Assembly: GCF_030150285.1 (NCBI RefSeq)
Contig: NZ_JASLGE010000020.1
Coordinates: 145,236 to 209,235 of the forward strand
DNA from: Pseudomonas sp.
GTDB taxonomy: Bacteria > Pseudomonadota > Gammaproteobacteria > Pseudomonadales > Pseudomonadaceae
DNA: 64,000 nt
Direction: 5' to 3'
In this document: piece by piece, positions 51,972-61,076 of the stretch
Layout of the letters: the number at the start of each line of letters is the position of its first letter
Numbering within the stretch: position 1 is the stretch's first letter
Made by a program: the position numbers and the translations under genes
The notes under the pieces: generated by a model
What the model was told of the DNA's origin: nothing
Databases searched by the model: none
Seen by the model: the letters and a program-made list of their open reading frames with translations, nothing else

Positions 51972-52889
51972 ATGAGCAAGCGCATAAACTGGAGTGGTGT
52001 CTTCCCAGCGGTGACCACTCAATTCAACGACGACTTCACCATCAACCTGGACAAGACCCACGAAGTGATTTCCAACGTCATCCGTGACGGCGTTTCAGGC
52101 CTTGTGGTGTGCGGCTCGGTGGGTGAAAACACCTCGCTGACCGCTGAAGAGAAAATCGCCGTGACCGAAGTGGCCGTGGCCGCCTCGGCGGGTCGTGTGC
52201 CAGTGATCTGCGGCGTAGCCGAATTCACCAGCGTGCAGGCTGCCAAAGTCGCCAATGCCGTGCGCAAAGTGGGTGTTGACGGCGTGATGCTGATGCCCGC
52301 GCTGGTGTATGGCTCCAAGCCGTTCGAAACCGCCGAGCACTACCGCTACGTGGCTAAAAACGCTGACGTACCGTTGATGGTGTACAACAACCCGCCCATC
52401 TACAAAAACGATGTGACCCCGCAAATCCTGATCTCCCTGGCCGACTGCGACAACGTGGTGTGCTTCAAGGACTCCTCCGGCGACACCCGTCGCTTTATCG
52501 ACATTCGCAACGAAGTCGGTGACCGTTTCGTGCTGTTCGCTGGCCTCGATGACGTGGTGCTGGAAAGCATCGCGGTAGGCGCTGAAGGCTGGGTGTCGGG
52601 CATGTCCAACGTGTTCCCGAAAGAAGGCGAAACCATCTTCCGCCTGGCCAAAGCGGGCCGTTTTGCTGAAGCCATGCCGATCTACGAGTGGCTGATGCCG
52701 ATCCTGCACCTCGATGCCCGCGCCGATCTGGTGCAGTGCATTAAGTTATGCGAAGCTCTCGCCGGCCGTGGCAGCGCCCTGACCCGTCCACCGCGACTGG
52801 CACTGCCTAAAGAAGACCGTGAATTTGTCGAACGCATCATGGCCAAAGCCCTGGCCAACCGCCCACAGCTTCCCGATGTCGGTCTCTGA
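51972..52889 (+). CDS. DapA-family lyase/deaminase, probable pyrroline-4-hydroxy-2-carboxylate deaminase
   Basis: This 305-residue class I aldolase-fold enzyme has GVFPAVTTQFNDD, VCGSVGENTSLT, the catalytic Tyr138 (LMVYNNP) and the Schiff-base Lys166 (VVCFKDSSGD). Within hydroxyproline pathways a DapA-like protein deaminates delta-1-pyrroline-4-hydroxy-2-carboxylate to 2-oxoglutarate semialdehyde. That step would feed the following aldehyde dehydrogenase. GGAGG lies 9 bases before the ATG. Other DapA-family activities (for example 2-keto-sugar-acid aldolases) cannot be excluded by sequence alone; context makes this choice likely. Confidence 0.82.
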   Translation: MSKRINWSGVFPAVTTQFNDDFTINLDKTHEVISNVIRDGVSGLVVCGSVGENTSLTAEEKIAVTEVAVAASAGRVPVICGVAEFTSVQAAKVANAVRKVGVDGVMLMPALVYGSKPFETAEHYRYVAKNADVPLMVYNNPPIYKNDVTPQILISLADCDNVVCFKDSSGDTRRFIDIRNEVGDRFVLFAGLDDVVLESIAVGAEGWVSGMSNVFPKEGETIFRLAKAGRFAEAMPIYEWLMPILHLDARADLVQCIKLCEALAGRGSALTRPPRLALPKEDREFVERIMAKALANRPQLPDVGL

Positions 52890-52979
52890 GTAACTGCCGG
52901 GCGGGCCTTTAGCGCCCGCCCCGGCGACTCGCCGTACTGATTCACTGGCCCGGGCCACTTATTAATACGGAGGTTCTGC

Positions 52980-54554
52980 ATGTCCGAAATCACCGGCCAT
53001 AACTACATCGGCGGCTCGCGCAGTGCCGCTGGCACCACCACCCTGCACAGCCACGATGCCAGCAGCGGTGAACCCCTTCCCTACACGTTCAGCCAAGCCA
53101 CCCCCGAAGAAGTCAATGATGCCGCCCGTGCGGCCGCAGCGGCTTACCCGATTTTTCGTAACCTGGCCGCCACCCGGCGGGCAGCCTTTCTCGACGCCAT
53201 TGCGGACCAACTGGACGCCTTGGGCGATGATTTCATCTCGCTGGTGAGCCGTGAAACCGCCCTGCCCGGTGGCCGTATCCAGGGCGAGCGCAGCCGCACC
53301 AGCGGGCAAATGCGTTTGTTTGCCAACGTACTGCGCCGTGGCGATTTCTATGGCGCGCGCATCGATCACCCGCTACAGGATCGCCTGCCCCAACCGCGTC
53401 CCGACTTGCGCCAATGCCGGCTTGGCATTGGCCCGGTGGCTGTGTTCGGTGCCAGCAATTTCCCGCTGGCCTTCTCCACAGCGGGCGGCGATACCGCAGC
53501 CGCCTTGGCGGCCGGTTGCCCGGTGGTATTCAAGGCGCACAGCGGGCATATGGCGACAGCCGAGTGCGTGGCCAATGCCATCCTGCGCGCCGCCGACCTC
53601 ACCGACATGCCCAAGGGTGTGTTCAATATGATCTACGGTGCCGGTGTCGGCGCAGCGCTGGTCAAGCACCCAGCCATTCAGGCGGTGGGCTTCACCGGCT
53701 CGCTCAAAGGCGGGCGCGCCCTGTGTGACATGGCCGCCGCCCGGCCGCAGCCGATCCCGGTGTTTGCCGAGATGAGCAGCATCAACCCGGTGGTGGTGTT
53801 GCCGGGGGCCTTGCATGCGCGGGGCGAACAGATCGCCAGCGAACTGGTGAACTCGGTGGTGCTGGGCTGTGGCCAGTTTTGCACCAACCCCGGGTTGATC
53901 ATAGGCATCAGCTCGCCGCGTTTTACCGCCTTTACCGCCCTGCTCAGCTCACTGATGGCCGCGCAACCGGCGCAAACCATGCTCAATGCCGACACCCTCG
54001 CCAGCTACCGTAAAGGCCTTGGGGCACTGCTTGATCACCCGGGCGTATACCGCCTGGCGGGCAAACCCGTGGAAGGCAATCAGGCCCAACCGCACCTGTT
54101 CAAGGCGGATGTAAGCCTGCTGCTCGCCGGCGATGTGCTGTTGCAGGAAGAGGTGTTCGGCCCGGCGACCCTGCTGGTGGAAGTGGCCGACGAAGAGCAA
54201 CTGCAGGCTGCGCTCAACAGCCTGCATGGCCAACTCACCGCCACGCTGATCGGTGAACCACAAGACCTTCAAGCCTATGCCGGGTTGTTGCCGCTGCTGG
54301 AGCAAAAAGCCGGGCGGGTGCTGTTCAACGGCTACCCGACCGGGGTTGAGGTCTGTGATGCCATGGTGCATGGCGGGCCGTACCCGGCGACGTCTGACGC
54401 CCGTGGGACATCGGTCGGCACCCTGGCCATCGACCGCTTCCTGCGGCCGGTGTGCTACCAGAACTGCCCCGATGCCTTGCTGCCCGATGCGCTGAAAGAA
54501 GCCAACCCGTTGGGTATCAATCGGTTGGTGGATGGCCGGTTCACAAAAGGCTGA
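52980..54554 (+). CDS. 2-oxoglutarate (2,5-dioxovalerate) semialdehyde dehydrogenase
   Basis: This 524-residue NAD(P)+-dependent aldehyde dehydrogenase has GIGPVAVFGASNFPLAFSTAGGDTAAALAAGCPVVFKAHSGH, the type associated with ketoglutaric semialdehyde and related enzymes, FTGSLKGG, FAEMSSINP and the catalytic Cys in GQFCTNPGL. It would convert 2-oxoglutarate semialdehyde to 2-oxoglutarate, the exit of the 4-hydroxyproline route. GGAGG lies 6 bases before the ATG. It follows the DapA-like gene by 90 bases. Confidence 0.88.
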   Translation: MSEITGHNYIGGSRSAAGTTTLHSHDASSGEPLPYTFSQATPEEVNDAARAAAAAYPIFRNLAATRRAAFLDAIADQLDALGDDFISLVSRETALPGGRIQGERSRTSGQMRLFANVLRRGDFYGARIDHPLQDRLPQPRPDLRQCRLGIGPVAVFGASNFPLAFSTAGGDTAAALAAGCPVVFKAHSGHMATAECVANAILRAADLTDMPKGVFNMIYGAGVGAALVKHPAIQAVGFTGSLKGGRALCDMAAARPQPIPVFAEMSSINPVVVLPGALHARGEQIASELVNSVVLGCGQFCTNPGLIIGISSPRFTAFTALLSSLMAAQPAQTMLNADTLASYRKGLGALLDHPGVYRLAGKPVEGNQAQPHLFKADVSLLLAGDVLLQEEVFGPATLLVEVADEEQLQAALNSLHGQLTATLIGEPQDLQAYAGLLPLLEQKAGRVLFNGYPTGVEVCDAMVHGGPYPATSDARGTSVGTLAIDRFLRPVCYQNCPDALLPDALKEANPLGINRLVDGRFTKG

Positions 54555-54570
54555 AACAGTGGCACCCCTC

Positions 54571-54636
54571 TTGCTCGCGATCGTTCAAGAACGGCGTTTC
54601 AATCAAGCCACGACTAAAACCATCGCAAGCAAGCGG
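54571..54636. repeat. Diverged REP-like palindrome
   Basis: It reads ttgctcgcgatcgttc, then gaacggcg, and atcgcaagcaagcggg. Arms similar to the REP core lie between two convergent genes (aldehyde dehydrogenase and reductase). Confidence 0.5.
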
Positions 54637-54660
54637 GCCTCAACCCGCTGCACCTTTTCG

Positions 54661-55668
54661 TCACGCCAGCAGCGCTTGCAAATCGTTGTACAGCGCCTTG
54701 GGGATCTGCACACCCTCCTTCTCACTGCGCGCACGGGCGTCGTAGCGGCGTTGCGACGGCAAGCGGGCCCCCTGGCCTTCGATGCTTTCGAACAACACCT
54801 CGGCCCGGGCCAAATGCTGCTCGGTGGCGGCCCCCAGGAAACGCTGCGGGTCGAACGCAATGATCAGTTCGCCGTGGTAGGGCGAAGACTTGCTGCCTGC
54901 GTCGTACGCCAGTGATTCGGCGCTGGTGAGGTCGCCGATCAAGGGGCCGGCAATCAATTCAACCATCGCCGCCAGGGCCGAGCCTTTATGCCCGCCAAAG
55001 GTCAACATCGCGCCGCTATCGAGCACCACGTTGGCATCGGTGCTTGGCTCGCCGTGGGCGTCAACGCCCCACCCCTCGGGAATCGCTTTGCCGGCGCGGC
55101 GATGCAGTTCGATGTCGCCACGGGCAATGGCGCTGGTGGCAAAATCGAATACAAACGGGTCACGCCCCGCACGGGGCCAACCGAAAGCAATCGGGTTGGT
55201 GCCAAACACTGGCTGGCTGCCACCCGCCGGTGCCACCCAGGCGTGGCTAGGGTTACAGGCCAGCGCCACCAGCCCGGCCGCGGTCAATTGCTCGATCTCC
55301 ACCCACAAGGCGGAAAAGTGCACACAGTGGTTAATGGCCAACGCGGCAATGCCGTTGGCTCGGGTTTTTTCTTGCAGCAAGGGCAACCCCGCCTGGAAAG
55401 CCAACTGCGAAAACCCGCCCGCCGCATCCACCCGCACAATCGACGGTGCCTGGTCGATCACCTGCGGTACGGCATCGGCAGATACCTTTCCGGCGCGCAG
55501 GGAGTTGACGCAGCCCAGCACACGGTACAACCCGTGGGAGGCGCAGCCATCACGCTCCCCCGCCAATACCGTATCGCTTACCGCGCGGGCATGGGCCGCG
55601 TTGAAACCGTTATGCAACAGGATGGATTCGGCCAGCTGATGTGCTTGGGCCAGGGTCAGTCGGATCAT
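54661..55668 (-). CDS. LDH2/MDH2 family reductase, probable delta-1-pyrroline-2-carboxylate reductase
   Basis: This 335-residue NAD(P)H oxidoreductase of the malate/L-lactate dehydrogenase type 2 family has DGCASHGLYRVLGCV near the N-terminus, IAALAINHCVHFSALWVEIEQ with the catalytic His, and FGTNPIAFGWPRAGRDPFVFDFATSAIARGDIELHRRAGKAIPEGWGVDAHGEPSTDA. Members such as Pseudomonas DpkA reduce delta-1-pyrroline-2-carboxylate to L-proline, which is the next step after the AcnX dehydratase. AAGGAG lies before the ATG. It is transcribed toward the aldehyde dehydrogenase gene and has no palindromic operator like the other two units. Confidence 0.8.
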   Translation of the reverse strand: MIRLTLAQAHQLAESILLHNGFNAAHARAVSDTVLAGERDGCASHGLYRVLGCVNSLRAGKVSADAVPQVIDQAPSIVRVDAAGGFSQLAFQAGLPLLQEKTRANGIAALAINHCVHFSALWVEIEQLTAAGLVALACNPSHAWVAPAGGSQPVFGTNPIAFGWPRAGRDPFVFDFATSAIARGDIELHRRAGKAIPEGWGVDAHGEPSTDANVVLDSGAMLTFGGHKGSALAAMVELIAGPLIGDLTSAESLAYDAGSKSSPYHGELIIAFDPQRFLGAATEQHLARAEVLFESIEGQGARLPSQRRYDARARSEKEGVQIPKALYNDLQALLA

Positions 55669-55773
55669 GGTCAGCTCCTTGAACAGACCGTCCAGACTGG
55701 CTTATCGGTCGCCCTGAGGCTTGATCGCTTTAGCCACCCCGCATGACGAATATGGCACAGCCGACGCCATGCT

Positions 55774-57129
55774 TCAGTCCACCGGCTTCACCGACCACCG
55801 TGAACGGAACCATTGCTGTGCCGCACGCGCCAACGGGCGCGCAGAGAACATGCACAACGGGTGGCGCACCTGATGGAACACTTGCAAAAAAAGCCGGTAA
55901 AGCACCGGGTCATGCATCACCGCCCGGTACAGCAGGGCTTTGTACGCGTTAAAAGCCCTTGCCGACAGCGGGCCTTGGCGCTGATTGAGGCGGGCCTGCC
56001 ACAGCACATCGTCGCTGACGGCGAGGCGCCAGGGCCAGGCCGTCACCTGTTGTTGAGCGCGCTGAAAACGGCGGGCGGTGCCGGGCCCCGCACGCGCACC
56101 GCTGAACAATTCACCCAGCATGAGTGCCTGCTTCACGGCCAGCGTCATGCCTTGCCCATACACCGGGTTAAACGCACAGGCCGCATCCCCCACGACCACC
56201 AGGCGCTGCGGCCAATCGCTCATAGTGGCGTAAGCCCGACGCTGGTTCTCGGTTCGCCCGTAGCGCGTGACTGACGACAGGCACACCGCCTTGTCAAGCA
56301 AGGTATCAAGGTCAGGGTTACCCAGCGTGGCCGCAAAGTCACGGAACGCCCGCTCATCCACACCGGGTTTGTCCCCCATGGCACCGTACAGCGTCACCAG
56401 CCATTCGCCGCGTTCGGTGTACACGGCATAAACCCCGCGCGGCTGATCCGGCACTCGGTTGAGCTGGTAAAGGGCCCCCCACGGCTGCGATGCAGTCTTG
56501 AATGTACAACTGGCATACACCACGCCCGCGTCCACAACTTCAACTGCGGGCGGTTCAAGCCCCAGTTGTTGCAGCCAATGCGCCATGTTCGAGAACCGGC
56601 CGCTGGCATCCACCACCCAATCCGCTGCCAACGGCGTAGGCAGTGCTGTGCCATCTGGGGTGCAGCGGCGCACCATGACCCCGCTGGCTTCGCGTCCAGT
56701 CATCAGTAACTGCACCACTTCATGCCCCTCAAGGCACTTCACCCCGTGCAAGGCCATGACACGCCGCCGGATGCTCGCTTCCAGCAAAGGCCGCGTGCAC
56801 ATCTGCAATGTCAACCCGACGGGGTTGAAAGGGATTCGTCCAGCGCTGCCCCAGGTACTGATGGACTCACCCTGATCGATCACTGCCGCCCCCGCCTGTT
56901 CCAGTTCGAGCCTGAGGCCGGGGAACAAGCTTTCAAGCATTGCTGCGCCGCAGGTGGTCAAGCCATGGGCGTGCCGTGCCTGGGGCACCCCTTTACGAAA
57001 TTCCCGGGCATGACTGAGCGTGTCCCGCTCCACCAGTGTCACGCGCGTAAAGTATTTGGCCAGTACGCAAGCCGACGCCAAACCTGCAAGGCTCGCGCCG
57101 ATGACGACTGCATGGTTGCGTGAATCCAC
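55774..57129 (-). CDS. FAD-dependent monooxygenase, divergent to the isoprenoid fusion gene
   Basis: This 451-residue flavoprotein has an N-terminal dinucleotide fold (HAVVIGASLAGLASACVLAKYF), the RKGVPQARHAHGLTTCG segment seen in one group of FAD monooxygenases, DWVVDASGR near 195 and the FAD-phosphate motif VVVGDAACAFNPVYGQGMTLAVKQAL. The GTG start at 57129 has a strong AGGAGG 7 bases away and no better ATG. It is divergent (118 bases) to an IDI-squalene-synthase fusion, so an oxidation of a triterpene-type product is the natural hypothesis, as squalene epoxidases are flavoenzymes of this general class. Substrate unproven. Confidence 0.75.
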   Translation of the reverse strand: MDSRNHAVVIGASLAGLASACVLAKYFTRVTLVERDTLSHAREFRKGVPQARHAHGLTTCGAAMLESLFPGLRLELEQAGAAVIDQGESISTWGSAGRIPFNPVGLTLQMCTRPLLEASIRRRVMALHGVKCLEGHEVVQLLMTGREASGVMVRRCTPDGTALPTPLAADWVVDASGRFSNMAHWLQQLGLEPPAVEVVDAGVVYASCTFKTASQPWGALYQLNRVPDQPRGVYAVYTERGEWLVTLYGAMGDKPGVDERAFRDFAATLGNPDLDTLLDKAVCLSSVTRYGRTENQRRAYATMSDWPQRLVVVGDAACAFNPVYGQGMTLAVKQALMLGELFSGARAGPGTARRFQRAQQQVTAWPWRLAVSDDVLWQARLNQRQGPLSARAFNAYKALLYRAVMHDPVLYRLFLQVFHQVRHPLCMFSARPLARAAQQWFRSRWSVKPVD

Positions 57130-57247
57130 AAGCGCACCTCCTGTCGGTAATTTGACACTTGAGCAACGAGCAGTCTCAAGCCATTGGATTTAATTGAATT
57201 CACCTTCTAGCCTCTAATAACCCTAGTCCAAAAAAGAATTTTCCCAC

Positions 57248-58963
57248 ATGACATCGTCTGAAGAGGAAAGGCTCATTCTGGTGGATGAGCATGATCAAGA
57301 AGTGGGGACCGGATCAAAATTGAGCGTCCATCAGGACGGTCTGCTGCATCGCGCCTTTTCCATCTTTATCTTCAATGGCCAAGGTCAATTGATGCTGCAA
57401 CAAAGAGCGTGGGGCAAATACCACTCGGGTGGGTTATGGACCAATACGTGCTGCGGCCACCCACGACCGGGTGAAACGGTGGCGCAGGCCGCCCGACGCC
57501 GGTTGCAGGAGGAAATGGGCTTCGAGTGCGCGCTGCGCGAAGTCAGCCAACTGACGTACAAGGCTCAGGTATCCAGCACGTTGATCGAGCATGAGTTTGA
57601 CCATGTGTTTGTCGGCCACTATGACGGCCCGGTACGGCCTGACAGCCAGGAAGCCCACGATTGGGAATGGATCGACCTTGAGGCGTTGCACCGCCAGCTC
57701 AAGCACACGCCGTCCTTGTTTACCGTCTGGTTCAAAGCCATTCTTGAGCAGCCCGGGGCTCAGCTTGAAAGTCTCAGGGCACACGCCTTGGGTCAAACAG
57801 GGGCCTGCCCGGCCAAGCCCGCGCCGCTGGCATCTCGACTCGAAGAGGCACTCGCCTATCAGCACGCGATTCTGCCCCAGGTTTCGCGCACGTTTGCCCT
57901 GACCATCCCGCAATTGCCCGCGCCGCTGAGTGACGTGGTGGGCCATGCCTATTTACTGTGCCGCATGGCCGACACCATTGAAGACGAACCGACCATGAGC
58001 GCTGAACTCAAGCACCACTATCAACAGGCGTTTGTGGAGGTGATTGCCGACCGCCAAGAGGCGCAGGCCTTTTGTGATGCGTTAAAGCCGTTGCTGTCGA
58101 CCCAAACGCTGGCCGCCGAACGGGAGCTGATGGATCACTTGCCGTTGATGCTGCAGGTCAATCGTTCGCTTACAACGGCCCAGCGGGTCATCCTGCTCAA
58201 TTGCCTGAAAGTGATGAGCCGGGGCATGCGTGAATTCCAGTACACCGTGGGTCTGGACGGCATGCCCAGCCGTCATGAGCTGGACCGCTACTGTTACTGC
58301 GTGGCGGGGGTGGTTGGGGAGATGCTGACCGATCTGTTTATTGATTTTGCGCCAGAACTGGCCAGCCAACGTGCCACGCTGTTGCGCTTGTCGATATCGT
58401 TCGGTACAGGGCTGCAACTGACCAATATTCTCAAGGACCAATGGGAAGATCGTCAGCATGGCGTTTGCTGGTTACCCCGCGACCTGTTTGCCGAACACGG
58501 TGTGGTGCTCCATACCCTGCAACCCGGCCTGCCAACGCCGGGGTTTATTCAAGGTTTGAATGAACTGCTGGGCACCGCCCATGCCCACTTGCAGCAAGGG
58601 CTGGAGTTCGCCTGCCTGATGCCGCAAAGACACACCGGCATACGGCTTTTTATTGCGTGGAGCCTGGGGCTGGCCGTGCTGACCTTAAGGCATGTGCACG
58701 CCCGGCCCAGCTTTCGCGGGGGTGCAGAGGTCAAAGCCAGCCACGCCGAACTGTGGGCCACCCAGCACCTCTCGCGCCTCTGTCAGCGTTCACCCAACGG
58801 CCTGCGTCTGTTGTTCAAAGGGGCTGCCCGCTCCTTGCCACTGACGCCGTTGAGCGCCGAATGGCAACAAGCCGCTGAGCCACACGCGTGGCCCAAACCG
58901 GGCATTGCCTTTTTGTCCGAGATCACCTGGGCCACGGAAGAGGATTTCAGGCCCGGTGCATAA
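57248..58963 (+). CDS. Fused isopentenyl-diphosphate isomerase - squalene/phytoene synthase family protein
   Basis: This is a 571-residue single chain. Residues about 1-170 are a type I IPP isomerase (Nudix): LHRAFSIFIFNGQGQLMLQQRA, WTNTCCGHPRPGE with catalytic Cys69, and EHEFDHVF with Glu116, matching E. coli IDI. After a 30-residue linker, residues about 200-570 are a squalene/phytoene synthase: HAILPQVSRTFALTIPQLP, the first Asp motif DTIED (242-246) in YLLCRMADTIEDE, YCYCVAGVVGEMLTDLF, and LQLTNILKDQWED with DQWED (397-401), then GVCWLP. Both halves keep their catalytic residues. No such fusion is familiar to me in Pseudomonas. No prenyl synthase or cyclase is adjacent. The start lacks a strong ribosome site. 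Confidence 0.85.
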   Translation: MTSSEEERLILVDEHDQEVGTGSKLSVHQDGLLHRAFSIFIFNGQGQLMLQQRAWGKYHSGGLWTNTCCGHPRPGETVAQAARRRLQEEMGFECALREVSQLTYKAQVSSTLIEHEFDHVFVGHYDGPVRPDSQEAHDWEWIDLEALHRQLKHTPSLFTVWFKAILEQPGAQLESLRAHALGQTGACPAKPAPLASRLEEALAYQHAILPQVSRTFALTIPQLPAPLSDVVGHAYLLCRMADTIEDEPTMSAELKHHYQQAFVEVIADRQEAQAFCDALKPLLSTQTLAAERELMDHLPLMLQVNRSLTTAQRVILLNCLKVMSRGMREFQYTVGLDGMPSRHELDRYCYCVAGVVGEMLTDLFIDFAPELASQRATLLRLSISFGTGLQLTNILKDQWEDRQHGVCWLPRDLFAEHGVVLHTLQPGLPTPGFIQGLNELLGTAHAHLQQGLEFACLMPQRHTGIRLFIAWSLGLAVLTLRHVHARPSFRGGAEVKASHAELWATQHLSRLCQRSPNGLRLLFKGAARSLPLTPLSAEWQQAAEPHAWPKPGIAFLSEITWATEEDFRPGA

Positions 58964-61076
58964 GTACCTGTGAACCCTCATCGAACAGATGAAAGTGCTC
59001 GGCCACCCTCTCGATCAACGCCGCATCGCTGACCGGATTCAACCCCGGATACGCTCGCCCGTTGTAAGGGCCGCCGTATGTGAGCAGCGCTTCAATGTTG
59101 CCGCTGTGTTGGTACACCGAGCGCATCAACTGCCCCTCCAGATCCTGGCGGTCGAGGGCGCTCAGGGCGTAATGCAGGCCCAGCGCGCAACCGAACTCCA
59201 GCGCGCGGCTGTCGATACCGTGCTTTTTGGCCAGGTCGATGCTGCGAAAAATGCGTTCGTTGCGTTGCAACTTGCGCAAGGGATCTCGACCTACACGGGC
59301 GCACGGGTCCTTGAAAGAGTTCTTGCAGCGCTCCAGAAAGGTGGTGGCAAAATCCGTCACCGCCTGAGCCATGTGCGGGTACTCGGCCACCAGCGCCGGG
59401 CCCACCTCGTGGCGGATCAAACGCTCGGCCAGTGCGCTGACCCGCGCATCGCCCATGCCCTGGCCGACCCACGAATACCCCAGCAAACCGGCGTACCAGG
59501 CAATGATCGCGTGGGGGCCATTCCACAACAGGTTTTTCATGACCTGTATCTGGGTGATGTCGTCGACGGTTTTAACCTGACGCAAGCGCTCCAGCAGGTT
59601 GCTGCCGCGTTCGGCATACAGCGGCATGTCCGGCTCACTGTTGAACACAATCAGGTGTAACTGACTCAGGGCGTGGCTGGACTGGGCAAACGGCCGGAAC
59701 CGTGCAATCAGCCGTTCGTATTCGGGCACAGGGGTTTTCGCTGAGCGCTTGGGGGGCGTGACGCCGTCGTTCAGGCTGTTCTGGAAAATCGTCGATTTGA
59801 TGCGCAACTGCCGCACCAGCGCTTCACTGGAGATTTTCGAGACAATGCGGCTGACCACGGTCTCGGTAAAGTGGGTGTTATCCAGAATGGTCTGGCACAG
59901 CGCAGGCGAGACCTGTTGCAGTAACCGGCCTTGCACCTGGCGACGCACGAAATCCGCACCGCCGACCTTGTTCAGTACAATCAAAATCGTCAACGCTCGC
60001 CCTCGGCGCTGGAAACGACGGATCAACCCCTTGGCAATCACCTCGGCCTGTTTTCGGATCGCAGGTTCCGGCAGGCTCAGCCCGACAATCTCTGCGACGT
60101 CGTACATGCGGATCACCGCTTCGTCGTCATCCAGGTCGATCATGCGCAGGTTGTCCAGGGTCTGGTCGAAGGACGTAGCGCCATAACGCACGCTGTATCG
60201 GCCAAACGCCTGAATGGTTTCACGCAGCATGCGCGAGCGGGTCGCGGCAATGATTTCGCAAGGCCGGGTGTAGCCGTCCCAGTGCGAAAAAATCTGCGTC
60301 AGATAACCGCCACCCATTGCACCGAAGCCGTGGATACCCACGCTGAACTGGTTGAGTGTCTGCGGGAAAGGCTCGGTCAGTTCCGGGGTGCCAAGGTCGG
60401 GCATGCACTCATTCAGGTCACCCAGAAAGCCGTGCATGCTCGCGTACACCTTCAAGGCCCCCGCCTTGACCTGCGGTGCCGGGGGCTTGATGTCTTCCAC
60501 CAAAATGGGTTGGCCGCCCGCACAAATAGCTGACAGCAGGCCATTTTCAGAGTCTTCGAGCATCAGGCAATGGTCCGGCAGGCAGTTGAGCGCACGGGCG
60601 GCGTCGAGGAAAATCTGGGGGTGAGGCTTGCCCTGGCTGACCTCGTCACCGCAGACGGTGACGTCGAAGTACTTCAGCACATTGGCATTAATCAAGTATT
60701 CCTCGGCAATCGCGCGGCGGCTGGACGTGGCCACCGCCAGGGTCAGGCCGTATTTGCGCAAGCGTTCGAGCACTTCCAGCAAACCGTCCTTGATCGGCAC
60801 GCCATGGGCGCGCACATGGGCCAGTTCCAGCTCATCGGCGCGCTGACGAACCTGAGCATAAGGAAAGTCTTCACCGTGATTGGCCTTGGCCAGCGCTTCG
60901 GCCTTTTTGGCACTCAGGCCCAGTGAGCCGATCAGTGTGTCTTCACTCAGGGAGGTGCCGAAGACTTCGAGCGCGGCCTGCTTGAGGGTTTTGAAGCGCA
61001 GGCGCTCGGTGTCGAACATGGTGCCATCCATGTCAAAAATGGCACTGAAAATACGTTTGCCCTGGAAATAAATCAT
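58947..61076 (-). CDS. mtlD: Bifunctional mannitol-1-phosphate 5-dehydrogenase / mannitol-1-phosphatase
   Basis: This 709-residue fusion has an N-terminal HAD phosphatase (about 1-220: FDMDGTMFDTE with Asp15 and Asp17, AVATSSRRA, SQGKPHPQIF, MLEDSENG) and a C-terminal mannitol dehydrogenase domain (NAD fold GIHGFGAMGGGYLTQI, then NKVGGADFVRR, NTHFTETVVSR, LIRHEVGP and GREDPLRKL-like blocks). Acinetobacter MtlD has this layout and makes mannitol from fructose-6-phosphate as an osmoprotectant. AAGGAG lies 8 bases before the ATG at 61076. Its 3' end overlaps the convergent IDI/squalene-synthase gene by 17 bases. Confidence 0.88.
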   Translation of the reverse strand: MIYFQGKRIFSAIFDMDGTMFDTERLRFKTLKQAALEVFGTSLSEDTLIGSLGLSAKKAEALAKANHGEDFPYAQVRQRADELELAHVRAHGVPIKDGLLEVLERLRKYGLTLAVATSSRRAIAEEYLINANVLKYFDVTVCGDEVSQGKPHPQIFLDAARALNCLPDHCLMLEDSENGLLSAICAGGQPILVEDIKPPAPQVKAGALKVYASMHGFLGDLNECMPDLGTPELTEPFPQTLNQFSVGIHGFGAMGGGYLTQIFSHWDGYTRPCEIIAATRSRMLRETIQAFGRYSVRYGATSFDQTLDNLRMIDLDDDEAVIRMYDVAEIVGLSLPEPAIRKQAEVIAKGLIRRFQRRGRALTILIVLNKVGGADFVRRQVQGRLLQQVSPALCQTILDNTHFTETVVSRIVSKISSEALVRQLRIKSTIFQNSLNDGVTPPKRSAKTPVPEYERLIARFRPFAQSSHALSQLHLIVFNSEPDMPLYAERGSNLLERLRQVKTVDDITQIQVMKNLLWNGPHAIIAWYAGLLGYSWVGQGMGDARVSALAERLIRHEVGPALVAEYPHMAQAVTDFATTFLERCKNSFKDPCARVGRDPLRKLQRNERIFRSIDLAKKHGIDSRALEFGCALGLHYALSALDRQDLEGQLMRSVYQHSGNIEALLTYGGPYNGRAYPGLNPVSDAALIERVAEHFHLFDEGSQVLMHRA

